DNA from: SIG565 sp045613385
GTDB taxonomy: Bacteria > Bacillota > Clostridia > Oscillospirales > Acutalibacteraceae
Length of the DNA stretch: 64,000 nucleotides
Direction: 5' to 3'
Assembly (NCBI GenBank): GCA_045613385.1
Contig: JAZLAW010000001.1
Location: 1 to 64,000 of the forward strand
The position numbers and the translations under genes were made by a program. The notes under the pieces are model-generated. The model did not search any database and had not been told where the DNA came from. It saw nothing but the letters and a program-made list of their open reading frames with translations. Positions 17,892 to 27,074 of the stretch are shown here, in pieces (the first letter of the stretch is position 1; every line of letters starts with the position of its first letter).

Positions 17892-19088
17892 ATGTTGTCT
17901 CAAGAAATGATAAATTTAGGAAGAGTACGTTCGGTAATCAGAGAAATGTTTGAGTATGGTAACAAACGTGCAGCAGAAATCGGTAGAGAAAACGTTTTTG
18001 ATTATAGTTTGGGAAATCCGAGTGTGCCCGCTCCGCAAATCGTAAATGACACTTTGACAGACCTACTTAATAACACTGACCCGGTACAGTTACATAGTTA
18101 CTCTTCGGCACCGGGTGACCCGGGGGTAAGAAATAAAATTGCGGAAAATCTCAATAACGAATATAATACAAGCTTTTCTGCAGGTAATATTTACATAGCT
18201 TCAGGGGCTGCTGCAGCTCTTTGTATCACTTTTAAGGCTTTAGCCGAGAAAGATGATGAATTTATTGTATTTGCACCGTTTTTTCCGGAATATAGAGTTT
18301 TTATTGAAAATGCGGGTGCTAAGTTATCTGTTGTTAAATGCCGCGAAGAAGATTTTCAAATAGATTTTACAGCTCTCAAAAATGCGATAAATAAACACAC
18401 AAAAGCGGTGGTAATTAATTCGCCTTGTAATCCGTCCGGCGTAGTTTTCAGCCGCGAAACAATTACTGAATTGAGCAGAGTGCTTACCGATGCACAGGAA
18501 AAATACGGTCATCCTATTTTTTTGATTTCGGATGAGCCATATCGCGAACTTGTATATGATAATATTGAAGTTCCTTTTGTACCAAATTTTTATCATAACA
18601 CTATTGTTTGTTATTCATTCAGTAAATCTTTATCTATACCGGGCGAACGCATCGGTTATATACTTATTTCCGATAAATCAGTCGCACCTGATACCATATT
18701 TGAAGCAGTGGCAGGAGCTGGTAGAGCGCTTGGTTACGTATGTGCATCAAGCATGTTTCAAAAATTAATACCTGTTTGTATGGGTAAAACCGCAGATATA
18801 AGTGTATATAAAAAGAACAGGGATTTATTGTGTGATGCCTTAACAGAGTATGGTTTTACGCTGCCAAGTCCTGACGGTGCCTTTTATCTTTTCATAAAAG
18901 CATTAGAACCTGATGCTAACAGATTTTGCGAAAATGCTAAAAAATTTGAGCTTCTTTTAGTGCCGGGAGATAGTTTTGGCTATCCCGGTTATGTAAGAAT
19001 TTCGTACTGTGTTTCTACCGAGCAAATTATTAATTCGTTGCCATCGTTTAAAAAACTTGCCGATGGCTATAGAAACGGGGAATTTTAG
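17892..19088 (+). CDS. PLP-dependent class I/II aminotransferase
   Basis: A fold-type I aminotransferase of 398 residues. The PLP-binding Lys lies in CYSFSKSLSIPGERIGY (about 240), preceded by the conserved Asp in LISDEPYREL and the Asn in VINSPCNPSGVV. GGAG precedes the ATG. It is the first gene of an operon for chorismate-derived Phe and Tyr, so transamination of phenylpyruvate or 4-hydroxyphenylpyruvate is a reasonable inference, though family members also use aspartate or alanine. It overlaps pheA by one base. Confidence 0.8.
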   Translation: MLSQEMINLGRVRSVIREMFEYGNKRAAEIGRENVFDYSLGNPSVPAPQIVNDTLTDLLNNTDPVQLHSYSSAPGDPGVRNKIAENLNNEYNTSFSAGNIYIASGAAAALCITFKALAEKDDEFIVFAPFFPEYRVFIENAGAKLSVVKCREEDFQIDFTALKNAINKHTKAVVINSPCNPSGVVFSRETITELSRVLTDAQEKYGHPIFLISDEPYRELVYDNIEVPFVPNFYHNTIVCYSFSKSLSIPGERIGYILISDKSVAPDTIFEAVAGAGRALGYVCASSMFQKLIPVCMGKTADISVYKKNRDLLCDALTEYGFTLPSPDGAFYLFIKALEPDANRFCENAKKFELLLVPGDSFGYPGYVRISYCVSTEQIINSLPSFKKLADGYRNGEF

Positions 19089-20185
19089 TGAATAAGCTTG
19101 ATATTGCAAGAGAAAAAATCAATGATATTGATAAGGAAATATCAAAACTTTTTTGTGAACGTATGAAGGCAGCCGAGATGGTTGCGCAATACAAAAAAGA
19201 GAATGGATTACCAATCTATGACGCTTCAAGAGAAAATGCAATTATAGAAAGTAATTCAAAAAATCTTACATATCCCGAATATGCGCAATATTACATTGAT
19301 TTTCAACGCGATGTTATGAAAATTTCACGCAAATACCAGGAAAAATTACTCGATGGTATGAAAATTGCATATGGCGGCGTTGAAGGTGCTTTTGCACATA
19401 TTGCCGCCGGTAAAATTTTTTCTTCCGGTAAAAGAATTGCATATCCCAATTTTAAAGATGCATATCAGGCGGTTAACAATGGGGAGTGCGACTGCGTAGT
19501 TTTACCCATTGAAAACAGTAGTGCGGGTGAAGTTGGGAATGTTATTGACTTAATATTCGCAGGAAATCTGTATGTAAATGGCGTTTATGAATTATCGGTA
19601 TCACAGAATTTAATTGGTGCGCCCGATGCGGAAATTGCCGATATTAAAAAGGTTGTTAGCCATATACAAGCCCTTGAACAGTGTGATACATATATCAAAT
19701 CACACGGTTTCGAGATTTCAATGTGCGAAAATACGGCTCTTGCAGCACAAAAAGTTGCCGAACTCAACGATAAATCAATAGCCGCTATAGCAAGTGTTGA
19801 AACTGCCGAATTGTACGGGCTTAAAGTTCTCGATGCAAATATTAACGAAAGTCACATTAATACAACTCGTTTTGCAGTTCTTTCGTTATCTGAGCATTTA
19901 AAAACCGTCAACAAGCCTGACAATAATTCAATTTTAATGTTTACCGTTCGCAATGAAGCCGGTTTTTTGGCAAAGGCCATAGAAGTTATAGGTAAACACG
20001 GCTTCAATATGCGTAATTTACGCAGCCGTTCAATGAAAGAACTATTATGGCAGTATTATTTTTATGTCGAAGTTGAAGGAAATCTGCATTCCCCGAAAGG
20101 CGACTCAATGCTTGTCGAACTCGCAGAATATTGCGATAAATTAAAGGTTGTCGGCACATATTATAATCATTTAGATTTAAAATAA
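19088..20185 (+). CDS. pheA: Bifunctional chorismate mutase/prephenate dehydratase
   Basis: 365 residues with three parts. An AroQ-type chorismate mutase (about 1-85; ARERINDID-like helix, ERMKAAEMVAQYKK) is followed by the prephenate dehydratase domain (about 90-275; YGGVEGAFAH, LPIENSSAGEV, NTTRFAVL with the conserved Thr) and a C-terminal ACT domain (about 285-360), which normally gives Phe feedback inhibition. The allosteric ESRP motif is not conserved: NLRSRSMKE is seen instead. GTG start within GGGGAATTTTAGTG, one-base overlap with the aminotransferase stop. It converts chorismate to phenylpyruvate. Confidence 0.92.
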   Translation: MNKLDIAREKINDIDKEISKLFCERMKAAEMVAQYKKENGLPIYDASRENAIIESNSKNLTYPEYAQYYIDFQRDVMKISRKYQEKLLDGMKIAYGGVEGAFAHIAAGKIFSSGKRIAYPNFKDAYQAVNNGECDCVVLPIENSSAGEVGNVIDLIFAGNLYVNGVYELSVSQNLIGAPDAEIADIKKVVSHIQALEQCDTYIKSHGFEISMCENTALAAQKVAELNDKSIAAIASVETAELYGLKVLDANINESHINTTRFAVLSLSEHLKTVNKPDNNSILMFTVRNEAGFLAKAIEVIGKHGFNMRNLRSRSMKELLWQYYFYVEVEGNLHSPKGDSMLVELAEYCDKLKVVGTYYNHLDLK

Positions 20186-20196
20186 TTGGTGTTTAT

Positions 20197-21189
20197 ATGA
20201 TAATTAATGTTGATTTAGCAGATAGGTCTTACGATATACATATAGAGAAAGGTATTCTGTCAGAAATTAATTCTATAATACCGCTTGACCGAAAGGTGCT
20301 TATAGTTACCGATGATGGTGTTCCTTCCGATTATGCTGAAACTGTAGCAAAACAGTGTAAGAGTCATGTTATTGTTACTGTTAAACAAGGGGAAGGCTCA
20401 AAATCTTTTTCTACTCTTAAAGAATTATGTGTTGTTATGCTCGAAAATAATTTTACACGTAACGATTGTGTTATTGCCGTTGGTGGCGGTGTTGTGGGTG
20501 ATTTATCCGGTTTTGCGGCTGCCACTTTTATGCGTGGCATAGATTTTTACAACATTCCAACAACAGTACTTTCCCAGGTAGATTCTTCAATTGGCGGTAA
20601 GGTTGCTATAAATTTAGATGGTGTAAAAAACATAGTTGGTACTTTTTATCAACCTAAAGCTGTTATTATTGACCCTGAAGTACTTAATACCTTATCAGAA
20701 AGACAGTTTTCCAATGGTTTGGCGGAAGCAGTTAAAATGGGATTGACGTCCGATGTGTCACTTTTTGAACTTATAGAAAAAAACAACGCTAATGATTGCA
20801 TAGAAGAGATTATTTATAAATCTCTGATGGTCAAAAAGTGTGTAGTAGAAAATGATGAGAAAGAAAACGGTCTGCGCCGTATACTAAATTTTGGACATAC
20901 AATAGGACACGCTATCGAAAGTTTAAATTTAGGTGATTTATATCACGGTGAATGTGTTGGACTTGGAATGCTTTATATGTGTAGCGAGAATATCCGTCCG
21001 CGCATCAAAAAAATGCTTGAAAAGTTGAATTTACCTACGTTTATTCCGCTCGATACTTCGGAAATTGCTTTGGTTATTTCCCACGACAAAAAATCGGTTG
21101 GGGAGTTAATTTCGGCCGTTTTTGTAGATGATATAGGTTCCTACCGTATTGAAAAGGTTACCCAAGATTATCTTATTGACTTATTATAA
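20197..21189 (+). CDS. aroB: 3-dehydroquinate synthase
   Basis: Second step of the shikimate pathway; NAD- and metal-dependent; 330 residues, slightly short of the usual 350-360. VGGGVVGDLSGFAAATFMRG binds NAD; metal ligands fall in GLAEAVKMG, ILNFGHTIGHAIE and YHGECVGLGM. Third gene of the aromatic operon. Confidence 0.94.
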   Translation: MIINVDLADRSYDIHIEKGILSEINSIIPLDRKVLIVTDDGVPSDYAETVAKQCKSHVIVTVKQGEGSKSFSTLKELCVVMLENNFTRNDCVIAVGGGVVGDLSGFAAATFMRGIDFYNIPTTVLSQVDSSIGGKVAINLDGVKNIVGTFYQPKAVIIDPEVLNTLSERQFSNGLAEAVKMGLTSDVSLFELIEKNNANDCIEEIIYKSLMVKKCVVENDEKENGLRRILNFGHTIGHAIESLNLGDLYHGECVGLGMLYMCSENIRPRIKKMLEKLNLPTFIPLDTSEIALVISHDKKSVGELISAVFVDDIGSYRIEKVTQDYLIDLL

Positions 21190-21227
21190 TTTCAGTATAT
21201 CAATTATTTTAAAGGATTTGATAGATT

Positions 21228-22445
21228 TTGTTAGCGGTTATTGAAAAGAGTCGGGCAGAAGGGAAAATCGGTGCTCCACCATCTAAAAGTATGGCTCATA
21301 GATTACTTATTTGCGCAGCTTTGTCAAATGGTATTAGTGAAATTAAAAATATTGCGTTTTCTGAAGATATCTTGGCTACTATTGATTGTTTAAAGTCTAT
21401 TGGTGCAAAATTTGAAATTTATGAAAATTCCGTTAAAGTATATGGTACAAATCTTGATAATATAAATCGTGAAATAACAGTGTTTTGCAGAGAAAGCGGT
21501 AGCACATTAAGATTTATTTTACCAATATTATTATTAAGTGAGAAAGAATGTACACTTAAAGGCTCAGATTATTTATTAAAACGTCCAATGAGCGTATATG
21601 AAGAAATTTGTAATAAAAAAGGTTTCGGTTTTAAAGTTTCTTCTGACGGCATTAAAGTTATGGGTCCTTTGCAACCGGGAATTTTTGAGTTAAAAGGGAA
21701 TATAAGCAGTCAATTTATAAGCGGATTGCTTTTTGCATTACCTTTACTAAACAGTGACAGTAAAATTAAAATACTACCACCAATCGAGAGCCGTTCATAT
21801 ATAAATATGACTGTTGATGCTTTAAAAAAATTTGAAGTTTCTGTTGAATGGTTGACAGATGATACTCTGAGAATTAAAAGTAATACACAGTATAAGGCTA
21901 ATTGCGTAACAGTAGAAGGTGATTATTCAAATTCTGCCTTCTACGAAGCATTTAACCGTGTTGGTGGTAATTTATCAATAGACGGTCTTAACAGAGTTTC
22001 TTTACAAGGCGATAAGGTTTACAATGCTCTGTTTGATTTATTGGAAAAAGGTTGTCCTACCATAGACTTAACAGATTGTCCTGATTTAGCACCAATTTTA
22101 ATTACTCTTGCGACTATGAAAAACGGTGCAATCTTTACGGGCACTCACCGCCTTAAAATGAAAGAAAGCGACCGTGGTTCAGCGATCGCGTCCGAACTTA
22201 AAAAATTCGGTGCCGATATTATAGTTGAAGAAAACAGAATAATTGTAAATAAAAGTGTTTTATCTGCACCTGACTGTACTTTGAACGGTTATAATGATCA
22301 CAGAATAGTTATGTCTTTGGCAGTAATTTGCTCTGTTTATGGTGGAAGAATTACAGATGCCGAAGCTGTTTCTAAAAGTTTTCCTGACTTTTTTGAAAAG
22401 ATAAAATCTCTTGGAATTAAGGTTATGTTAAATGAAAATTACTAA
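21228..22445 (+). CDS. aroA: 3-phosphoshikimate 1-carboxyvinyltransferase (EPSP synthase)
   Basis: 405 residues. SKSMAHRLLI near the N-terminus, RESGSTLRF (about 88-96), ISSQFISGLLFALP, GDYSNSAFY, CPDLAPI and HRLKMKESDR are active-site segments. The motif RESGSTLRF differs from the class I GNAGTAMR consensus, so the inhibitor response should not be assumed. TTG start at 21228 after AAAGGA; the spacing of about 11 is long, but no better in-frame start exists. It overlaps tyrA by 14 bases. Confidence 0.93.
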   Translation: MLAVIEKSRAEGKIGAPPSKSMAHRLLICAALSNGISEIKNIAFSEDILATIDCLKSIGAKFEIYENSVKVYGTNLDNINREITVFCRESGSTLRFILPILLLSEKECTLKGSDYLLKRPMSVYEEICNKKGFGFKVSSDGIKVMGPLQPGIFELKGNISSQFISGLLFALPLLNSDSKIKILPPIESRSYINMTVDALKKFEVSVEWLTDDTLRIKSNTQYKANCVTVEGDYSNSAFYEAFNRVGGNLSIDGLNRVSLQGDKVYNALFDLLEKGCPTIDLTDCPDLAPILITLATMKNGAIFTGTHRLKMKESDRGSAIASELKKFGADIIVEENRIIVNKSVLSAPDCTLNGYNDHRIVMSLAVICSVYGGRITDAEAVSKSFPDFFEKIKSLGIKVMLNENY

Positions 22446-23286
22446 TGACACAAAATTTTTAATAATTGGACTTGGTTTAATAGGCGGTAGTTATGCACGT
22501 GCACTTACCAAAAAAGGATATATCGTTAATTCTATAAGTCTTGAACAAAGTTCTATTGATTTTGCTATTGATAACGGAATAATCAACTACGGTACTACAC
22601 AAGTTGATGAAAAATTGATTAAAAATTCCGATATAATTATTTTTGCATTATATCCGCATATATTAATTGATTGGTTAAAGAAATATCAACATTTATTTAA
22701 TGCGGGCACGATTCTTACCGATGTTACCGGTGTCAAAACTTCATTATTAGCTGAAATTAATGATTTTTTACGTGATGACGTTGAATTTATTGCCGCACAT
22801 CCTATGGCAGGTCGCGAAGTGTATGGTGTGGAAAACAGTGATGATGCTATTTTTGAAGGGGCAAACTATATTGTCGTTCCCACGGAACAAAACTCTGATG
22901 AAGCTATTGATTTGTGTAAACACTTGGGTGAAATTTTAGGTTTCAAAAATATATCAGAACTGTCCCCGAAAAAGCACGATGAAATGATAGCTTTTTTGTC
23001 TCAACTTACACACTGCATTGCTGTTTGTTTAATGACAAGTAATAATGGTGATAATTTGCAGGATTATACCGGCGACTCTTTTAGAGATTTAACCAGAATT
23101 GCCGTTATTAACGAAAATATGTGGTCTGAATTATTTTTAATGAATAAAGAACCATTACTAAATATGATGCAAATTTTTAAAAATGATTTTGAAAAAATGA
23201 TGAAATATATAAAAGACGACAACAAGGAAGGTATCAAAAAAATGATGATACTTTCAACCGAAAGAAGAAAATTATTTAATAAATAG
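22432..23286 (+). CDS. tyrA: Prephenate dehydrogenase
   Basis: 284 residues. N-terminal NAD-binding GLGLIGGSYARAL (about 13-25), the AHPMAGRE active-site motif with its His, and a C-terminal helical dimerization domain (LSQLTHCIAV). There is no C-terminal ACT domain, so tyrosine feedback through ACT is unlikely. It yields 4-hydroxyphenylpyruvate and overlaps the 3' end of aroA. Confidence 0.92.
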   Translation: MKITNDTKFLIIGLGLIGGSYARALTKKGYIVNSISLEQSSIDFAIDNGIINYGTTQVDEKLIKNSDIIIFALYPHILIDWLKKYQHLFNAGTILTDVTGVKTSLLAEINDFLRDDVEFIAAHPMAGREVYGVENSDDAIFEGANYIVVPTEQNSDEAIDLCKHLGEILGFKNISELSPKKHDEMIAFLSQLTHCIAVCLMTSNNGDNLQDYTGDSFRDLTRIAVINENMWSELFLMNKEPLLNMMQIFKNDFEKMMKYIKDDNKEGIKKMMILSTERRKLFNK

Positions 23287-23297
23287 GAGAGTTATTT

Positions 23298-24326
23298 ATG
23301 AATATGGATTTTGTCAGGAAACTACCTGTACCTATAGATATAAAAGCGCAGTACCCGTTTCCGGATGAATATAAAGAAATTAAAAAATCAAGAGACAAAG
23401 AAATCGCTGACATCTTTACAGGTAAAAGCAATAAGTTGCTGTTGATAATCGGTCCTTGCTCAGCGGACAGGGAAGATGCCGTATTAGAATATTTGTGTAG
23501 ACTTCGTGAATTGCAAGAGAAAGTAAAGGATAAAATCTTCTTTATACCGCGAATTTATACAAATAAACCAAGAACGACGGGTGAAGGTTATAAAGGAATG
23601 CTTCATCAACCCGACCCGCACGAAAAACCGGATATGTTAGCCGGTATTGTTGCAATTCGTAAATTGCACTTAAAGGCGGTTCAAAACACTGAATTTACTT
23701 GCGCTGATGAAATGTTGTATCCCGATAATCACCGTTATTTATCCGATTTGCTTTCGTATGTGGCGGTAGGGGCAAGGTCTGTCGAAGACCAGAGCCACAG
23801 ATTTACTGCGAGCGGTCTTGAATTACCGGTTGGAATGAAAAATCCGACTTGTGGTGACCTTTCGGTTATGATGAATTCTATAAGAGCTGCCCAGAGTGCT
23901 CACACATTTATTTATCGCGGATGGGAAGTACATTCTCACGGTAATCCACTAACCCATGCTATTTTACGCGGTTTTGTCGATGAAAGCGGTATGTCATATC
24001 CAAATTATCACTTTGAAGACTTAACACGTCTTTGTAAGATATATAATGAATCTAATCTTGTAAATCCGGCTTGTATTATTGATACTAATCACGCAAATTC
24101 CGGTAAAAATTACTTAGAACAGGTCAGAATTTGCAAGGAAGTTTTACATAGTAAACGCCATTCAAAAGAAATTGACAAATTGGTAAAGGGTTTTATGATA
24201 GAAAGTTATTTAGTGGATGGTTGCCAAAAAGCCTCCGGGATTACATACGGCCAGTCGATTACCGACCCTTGTCTTGGTTGGGAAAAAACTGAAAAGTTAG
24301 TCTTGGATATTGCGGAATTATTATAG
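23298..24326 (+). CDS. aroF: DAHP synthase, AroG/AroF type
   Basis: First committed enzyme of the shikimate pathway (PEP plus erythrose 4-phosphate), 342 residues. It is type I-alpha, with GPCSADREDAVLEYL, PRTTGEGYKGM, GARSVEDQSHR, MKNPTCGDL and DTNHANSGK. This E. coli-like class is normally feedback-inhibited by an aromatic amino acid; which one cannot be read here. AGGAGAG precedes the ATG. Its position after tyrA completes the entry and exit steps of the pathway in one operon. Confidence 0.92.
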   Translation: MNMDFVRKLPVPIDIKAQYPFPDEYKEIKKSRDKEIADIFTGKSNKLLLIIGPCSADREDAVLEYLCRLRELQEKVKDKIFFIPRIYTNKPRTTGEGYKGMLHQPDPHEKPDMLAGIVAIRKLHLKAVQNTEFTCADEMLYPDNHRYLSDLLSYVAVGARSVEDQSHRFTASGLELPVGMKNPTCGDLSVMMNSIRAAQSAHTFIYRGWEVHSHGNPLTHAILRGFVDESGMSYPNYHFEDLTRLCKIYNESNLVNPACIIDTNHANSGKNYLEQVRICKEVLHSKRHSKEIDKLVKGFMIESYLVDGCQKASGITYGQSITDPCLGWEKTEKLVLDIAELL

Positions 24327-24341
24327 TTTTGGAGAAATAAT

Positions 24342-24887
24342 ATGATGAATATTAAAGAACAGGTAATTGATGCTCTTAATGAGCTTTGTGATATCGCTAA
24401 AATAGGAAAAGGTGACATTGTAGTTATCGGATGCTCTACGAGTGAAGTTGATGGTGGTATTATCGGTAAGAATTCCAACGTTAATTTAGGTGAAGAGATA
24501 TTTTCAGCAGCTAATAATGTCTTAACTTCCCGCGGTGCATTCCTTGCGGCACAATGCTGTGAGCATCTTAACCGCGCTATAGTTTTAGAAAAAGATGCCA
24601 TAACCGATAATAATGAAGTAGTTAATGTCGTTCCTCAGCCCAAAGCCGGCGGTTCCTTTGCTACGGCCGCTTATAACGGTTTTAAAACACCTGTAGTTGT
24701 TGAAAGCATTAAAGCAAAAGCAGGACTTGACATAGGTCTTACATTAATTGGAATGCATCTAAAAAATGTTGCCGTTCCCGTGAGATTATCTGTCAAAAAA
24801 ATTGGAAATTCCTGTATTAGTGCAGCGAGAACCCGCCCAAAATTCATAGGCGGTGTCCGAGCTTCATACGATGAAAATAGTTTATAA
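24342..24887 (+). CDS. TIGR01440 family (YwlG-like) protein
   Basis: 181 residues. VVIGCSTSEVDGG, SRGAFLAAQCCEHLNRA and VPQPKAGGSFATAAY mark the TIGR01440/DUF436 family (B. subtilis YwlG), which has no settled biochemical function. Two tandem ATGs follow TTTTGGAG; the first is used here. It is the last gene of the aromatic run, but no terminator separates it from the riboswitch promoter. A role in aromatic synthesis is not implied by the family. Confidence 0.8.
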   Translation: MMNIKEQVIDALNELCDIAKIGKGDIVVIGCSTSEVDGGIIGKNSNVNLGEEIFSAANNVLTSRGAFLAAQCCEHLNRAIVLEKDAITDNNEVVNVVPQPKAGGSFATAAYNGFKTPVVVESIKAKAGLDIGLTLIGMHLKNVAVPVRLSVKKIGNSCISAARTRPKFIGGVRASYDENSL

Positions 24888-24913
24888 AAAATTTAAAATA
24901 TGTTGTATAGTTA

Positions 24914-24942
24914 TTGACATTTACCACAACATAGTGTATAAT
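24914..24942 (+). promoter_or_regulatory. Promoter of the guanine riboswitch-xpt transcript
   Basis: Exact consensus TTGACA, 17 bp, TATAAT, ending about 13 bases before the aptamer. Confidence 0.8.
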
Positions 24943-24954
24943 TCAGGTATAAAA

Positions 24955-25025
24955 TTTCGATATATGTCAAATAATATGGTTTTGAAGTCTCTACCCGGTT
25001 GCCGTAAATAATCGGACTATCGAAT
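24955..25025 (+). promoter_or_regulatory. Guanine-class purine riboswitch
   Basis: P1 TTCGATA (24956-24962) pairs with TATCGAA (25018-25024). P2 is TCAAA/TTTGA with loop containing AATATGG, J2/3 is AGTCTCTACC, P3 CCGGTT/AATCGG with loop GCCGTAAA, and J3/1 GACTAT. The C at 25017 is at the specificity position (C74 in xpt numbering), which indicates guanine or hypoxanthine, not adenine. Confidence 0.93.
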
Positions 25026-25034
25026 GATTATTAG

Positions 25035-25064
25035 AGACTAACCGCAAGGTTAGTCTGTTTTTTT
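25035..25064 (+). terminator. Riboswitch-controlled intrinsic terminator
   Basis: AGACTAACC, loop GCAA, GGTTAGTCT, then GTTTTTTTT. TAGAGACT (25032-25039) in its 5' arm is complementary to AGTCTCTA (24986-24993) in J2/3, so terminator and an antiterminator pairing are mutually exclusive. Guanine binding would favour termination. Confidence 0.88.
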
Positions 25065-25077
25065 AGGGGGATTACCG

Positions 25078-25653
25078 TTGCAACTTTTGGAAGAACGTAT
25101 TAAAACAGACGGTATAATCGGCGAAGGTAATGTACTTAAGGTTGATAGTTTTTTAAATCATCAGATGGACATTTCACTTATCAATGAATTAGCAAAGGAA
25201 TTTTACCGCTTATTTAAAGATAATAATGTAACCAAAGTTCTTACAATTGAAGCGTCAGGTATTGGGATTGCGTGTTTAACTGCACAATATTTTAATGTTC
25301 CTATGGTTTTCGCAAAAAAATCAAAAACTAAAAATATAGCAGGGGATGTATATACCGCTAAGGTTGAATCATTTACTCACGGCACTGTTTACGATGTTAT
25401 GGTTTCAAAAAAATTTTTAAATGCTGAAGATAGGGTCCTAATTATTGATGATTTTCTTGCCAAGGGACAAGCGTTGTTAGGTCTTACTCAGATTGTTAAA
25501 GACGCAGGTGCCGAAATTGTCGGATGCGGTATCGTAATAGAAAAGGCGTTTCAAGATGGTGGCGACATTATAAGAAAGCAGGGTATCAGAGTGGAATCTC
25601 TTGCTCGTATCAAATCAATGTCGGTTGATGGTGGCGCTGTATTTTGTGATTAA
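25078..25653 (+). CDS. xpt: Xanthine phosphoribosyltransferase
   Basis: Type I phosphoribosyltransferase, 191 residues. It salvages xanthine with PRPP to XMP. The PRPP loop is VLIIDDFLAKGQALLG (about 120-135); TIEASGIGIACLTA and VFAKKSKTKN are typical of Xpt. TTG start at 25078, seven bases after AGGGGG. It lies directly behind the guanine riboswitch, as in B. subtilis. Confidence 0.93.
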   Translation: MQLLEERIKTDGIIGEGNVLKVDSFLNHQMDISLINELAKEFYRLFKDNNVTKVLTIEASGIGIACLTAQYFNVPMVFAKKSKTKNIAGDVYTAKVESFTHGTVYDVMVSKKFLNAEDRVLIIDDFLAKGQALLGLTQIVKDAGAEIVGCGIVIEKAFQDGGDIIRKQGIRVESLARIKSMSVDGGAVFCD

Positions 25654-25655
25654 TC

Positions 25656-25676
25656 TAGCCACAATGGCTATTTTAA
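25656..25676 (+). terminator. Weak stem-loop after xpt
   Basis: TAGCCA and TGGCTA around CAA, followed by TTTTAATAAATTT. The stem is only 6 bp, so read-through into the BMP gene is expected. Confidence 0.45.
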
Positions 25677-25703
25677 TAAATTTATAAAGAGGAGATTTTA
25701 AAA

Positions 25704-26960
25704 ATGAAAAGAATTCTCGCACTTGTTCTCGCAATCGTTATGGTTGCAGTGTTTGCTGTTGGCTGCGGCGGACAGAAAAAAGATGAAAATGTTGTACTCT
25801 CAATCGAACAGGTTGAAAAGACAGCACCTTCTACAATCACTGCTATCCCAAAAGAAGAGTTAAAGGTTGGTTTTATTTTCTTACACGACCAGAACTCTAC
25901 TTACGATAAGAACTTTATGGACGCTGCAAACGCAGTTGTAGCACAACTCGGATTAACTTCTGATCAGGTTATCTTCAAGACCAATGTAGAAGAAAAAGAT
26001 GTTTGCTACGAAACAGCTAAGGAACTTGTTAATGCAGGTTGCGACATTATCTTCGCTGACTCATTCGGTCATGAACCTTATTTGATTAAGGCTGCCAAAG
26101 AGTTCCCGAATGTTCAATTCTGTCATGCTACCGGTACCAGAGCTCAGACCGAATTAGTTCCTAACTACCACAATGCATTTGCTTCTATTTATGAAGGCCG
26201 TTACCTTGCCGGTGTTGCTGCTGGTATGAAGATTAAGGAAATGATTGATTCAGGCAAAATTACTGCTGAACAGGCTAAAATCGGTTATGTCGGCGCATTC
26301 CCGTATGCTGAAGTTATTTCTGGTTACACCTCTTTCTACCTCGGTGTAAAATCAATCGTTCCCTCGGTTACAATGGATGTTAAATATACAAACTCTTGGT
26401 TTGATATTGCTGCTGAAAACACAGCTGCTAAAGCTTTGATTCAGGCTGGTTGTATTCTTATCAGTCAGCACGCTGACTCTTCTGGCGCTCCTGCTGCTTG
26501 TGAAGAATTAAAAGTACCTAACGTTGCTTACAACATTGATACTTCTAATATCGGACCTACAACCGCTATCATTTCTTCAAAGATTTCTTGGGAACCTTAT
26601 TACAAGCTTATCCTTGAAACAATGCTTAAGGGTGGCCAGATTCCTTCTGACTATTGTGCTACTATTGCAAACGGCGGTGTTCAGTTAACAGCTCTTAACA
26701 CCAATAATGCAGCTCCCGGCACACAGGAAGCTATTGATGCTGCAAAACAGCAACTTATCAATGGTTCACTCAAGGTATTCAATACAGCTAACTTTACTGT
26801 TGGCGGTCAAAAACTTGAATCATATTTGGCTGACGTTGTTGACAATGGCGACTTTGTTAAAGATACTGAAGCTATCAGTGATGGTTGCTTTAATGAATCT
26901 GCTTTAAGATCTGCTCCTTACTTCGATTTGATTATTGATGGTATTACTGCAGAAAAGTAA
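25704..26960 (+). CDS. BMP family nucleoside-binding lipoprotein
   Basis: Substrate-binding protein of 418 residues. Signal peptide with lipobox VGCGG (Cys near 21). Family landmarks: LKVGFIFLHDQNSTYD, DIIFADSFGH, FCHATGT, EGRYLAGVAAGM and IGYVGAFPYAEVISG. BMP/PnrA proteins bind nucleosides for ABC import. Codons are richer in AAC, TTC, TAC and GCT than in neighbouring genes, as expected of a highly expressed gene. The ATG follows AAAGAGGAG. No strong promoter is visible in the 50-base gap after xpt, so it is probably under the guanine riboswitch. Confidence 0.88.
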   Translation: MKRILALVLAIVMVAVFAVGCGGQKKDENVVLSIEQVEKTAPSTITAIPKEELKVGFIFLHDQNSTYDKNFMDAANAVVAQLGLTSDQVIFKTNVEEKDVCYETAKELVNAGCDIIFADSFGHEPYLIKAAKEFPNVQFCHATGTRAQTELVPNYHNAFASIYEGRYLAGVAAGMKIKEMIDSGKITAEQAKIGYVGAFPYAEVISGYTSFYLGVKSIVPSVTMDVKYTNSWFDIAAENTAAKALIQAGCILISQHADSSGAPAACEELKVPNVAYNIDTSNIGPTTAIISSKISWEPYYKLILETMLKGGQIPSDYCATIANGGVQLTALNTNNAAPGTQEAIDAAKQQLINGSLKVFNTANFTVGGQKLESYLADVVDNGDFVKDTEAISDGCFNESALRSAPYFDLIIDGITAEK

Positions 26961-26973
26961 TTTTGTATTACAG

Positions 26974-26997
26974 GGCGGAGCAAATAAATGCTCCGCC
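26974..26997 (+). terminator. GC-rich stem-loop between BMP gene and transporter ATPase
   Basis: GGCGGAGCA, loop AATAAA, TGCTCCGCC. The tail TATTCTACTTTTT is a poor T-run, so this may be a partial terminator or a 3' stabiliser that keeps binding-protein mRNA in excess over the permease genes. Confidence 0.6.
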
Positions 26998-27074
26998 TAT
27001 TCTACTTTTTAGTTTTGAAAAATGTACTGGTGTTCAGTTCGTTTTTGAGAATTAAATAGAATGGGGGAAATGTT

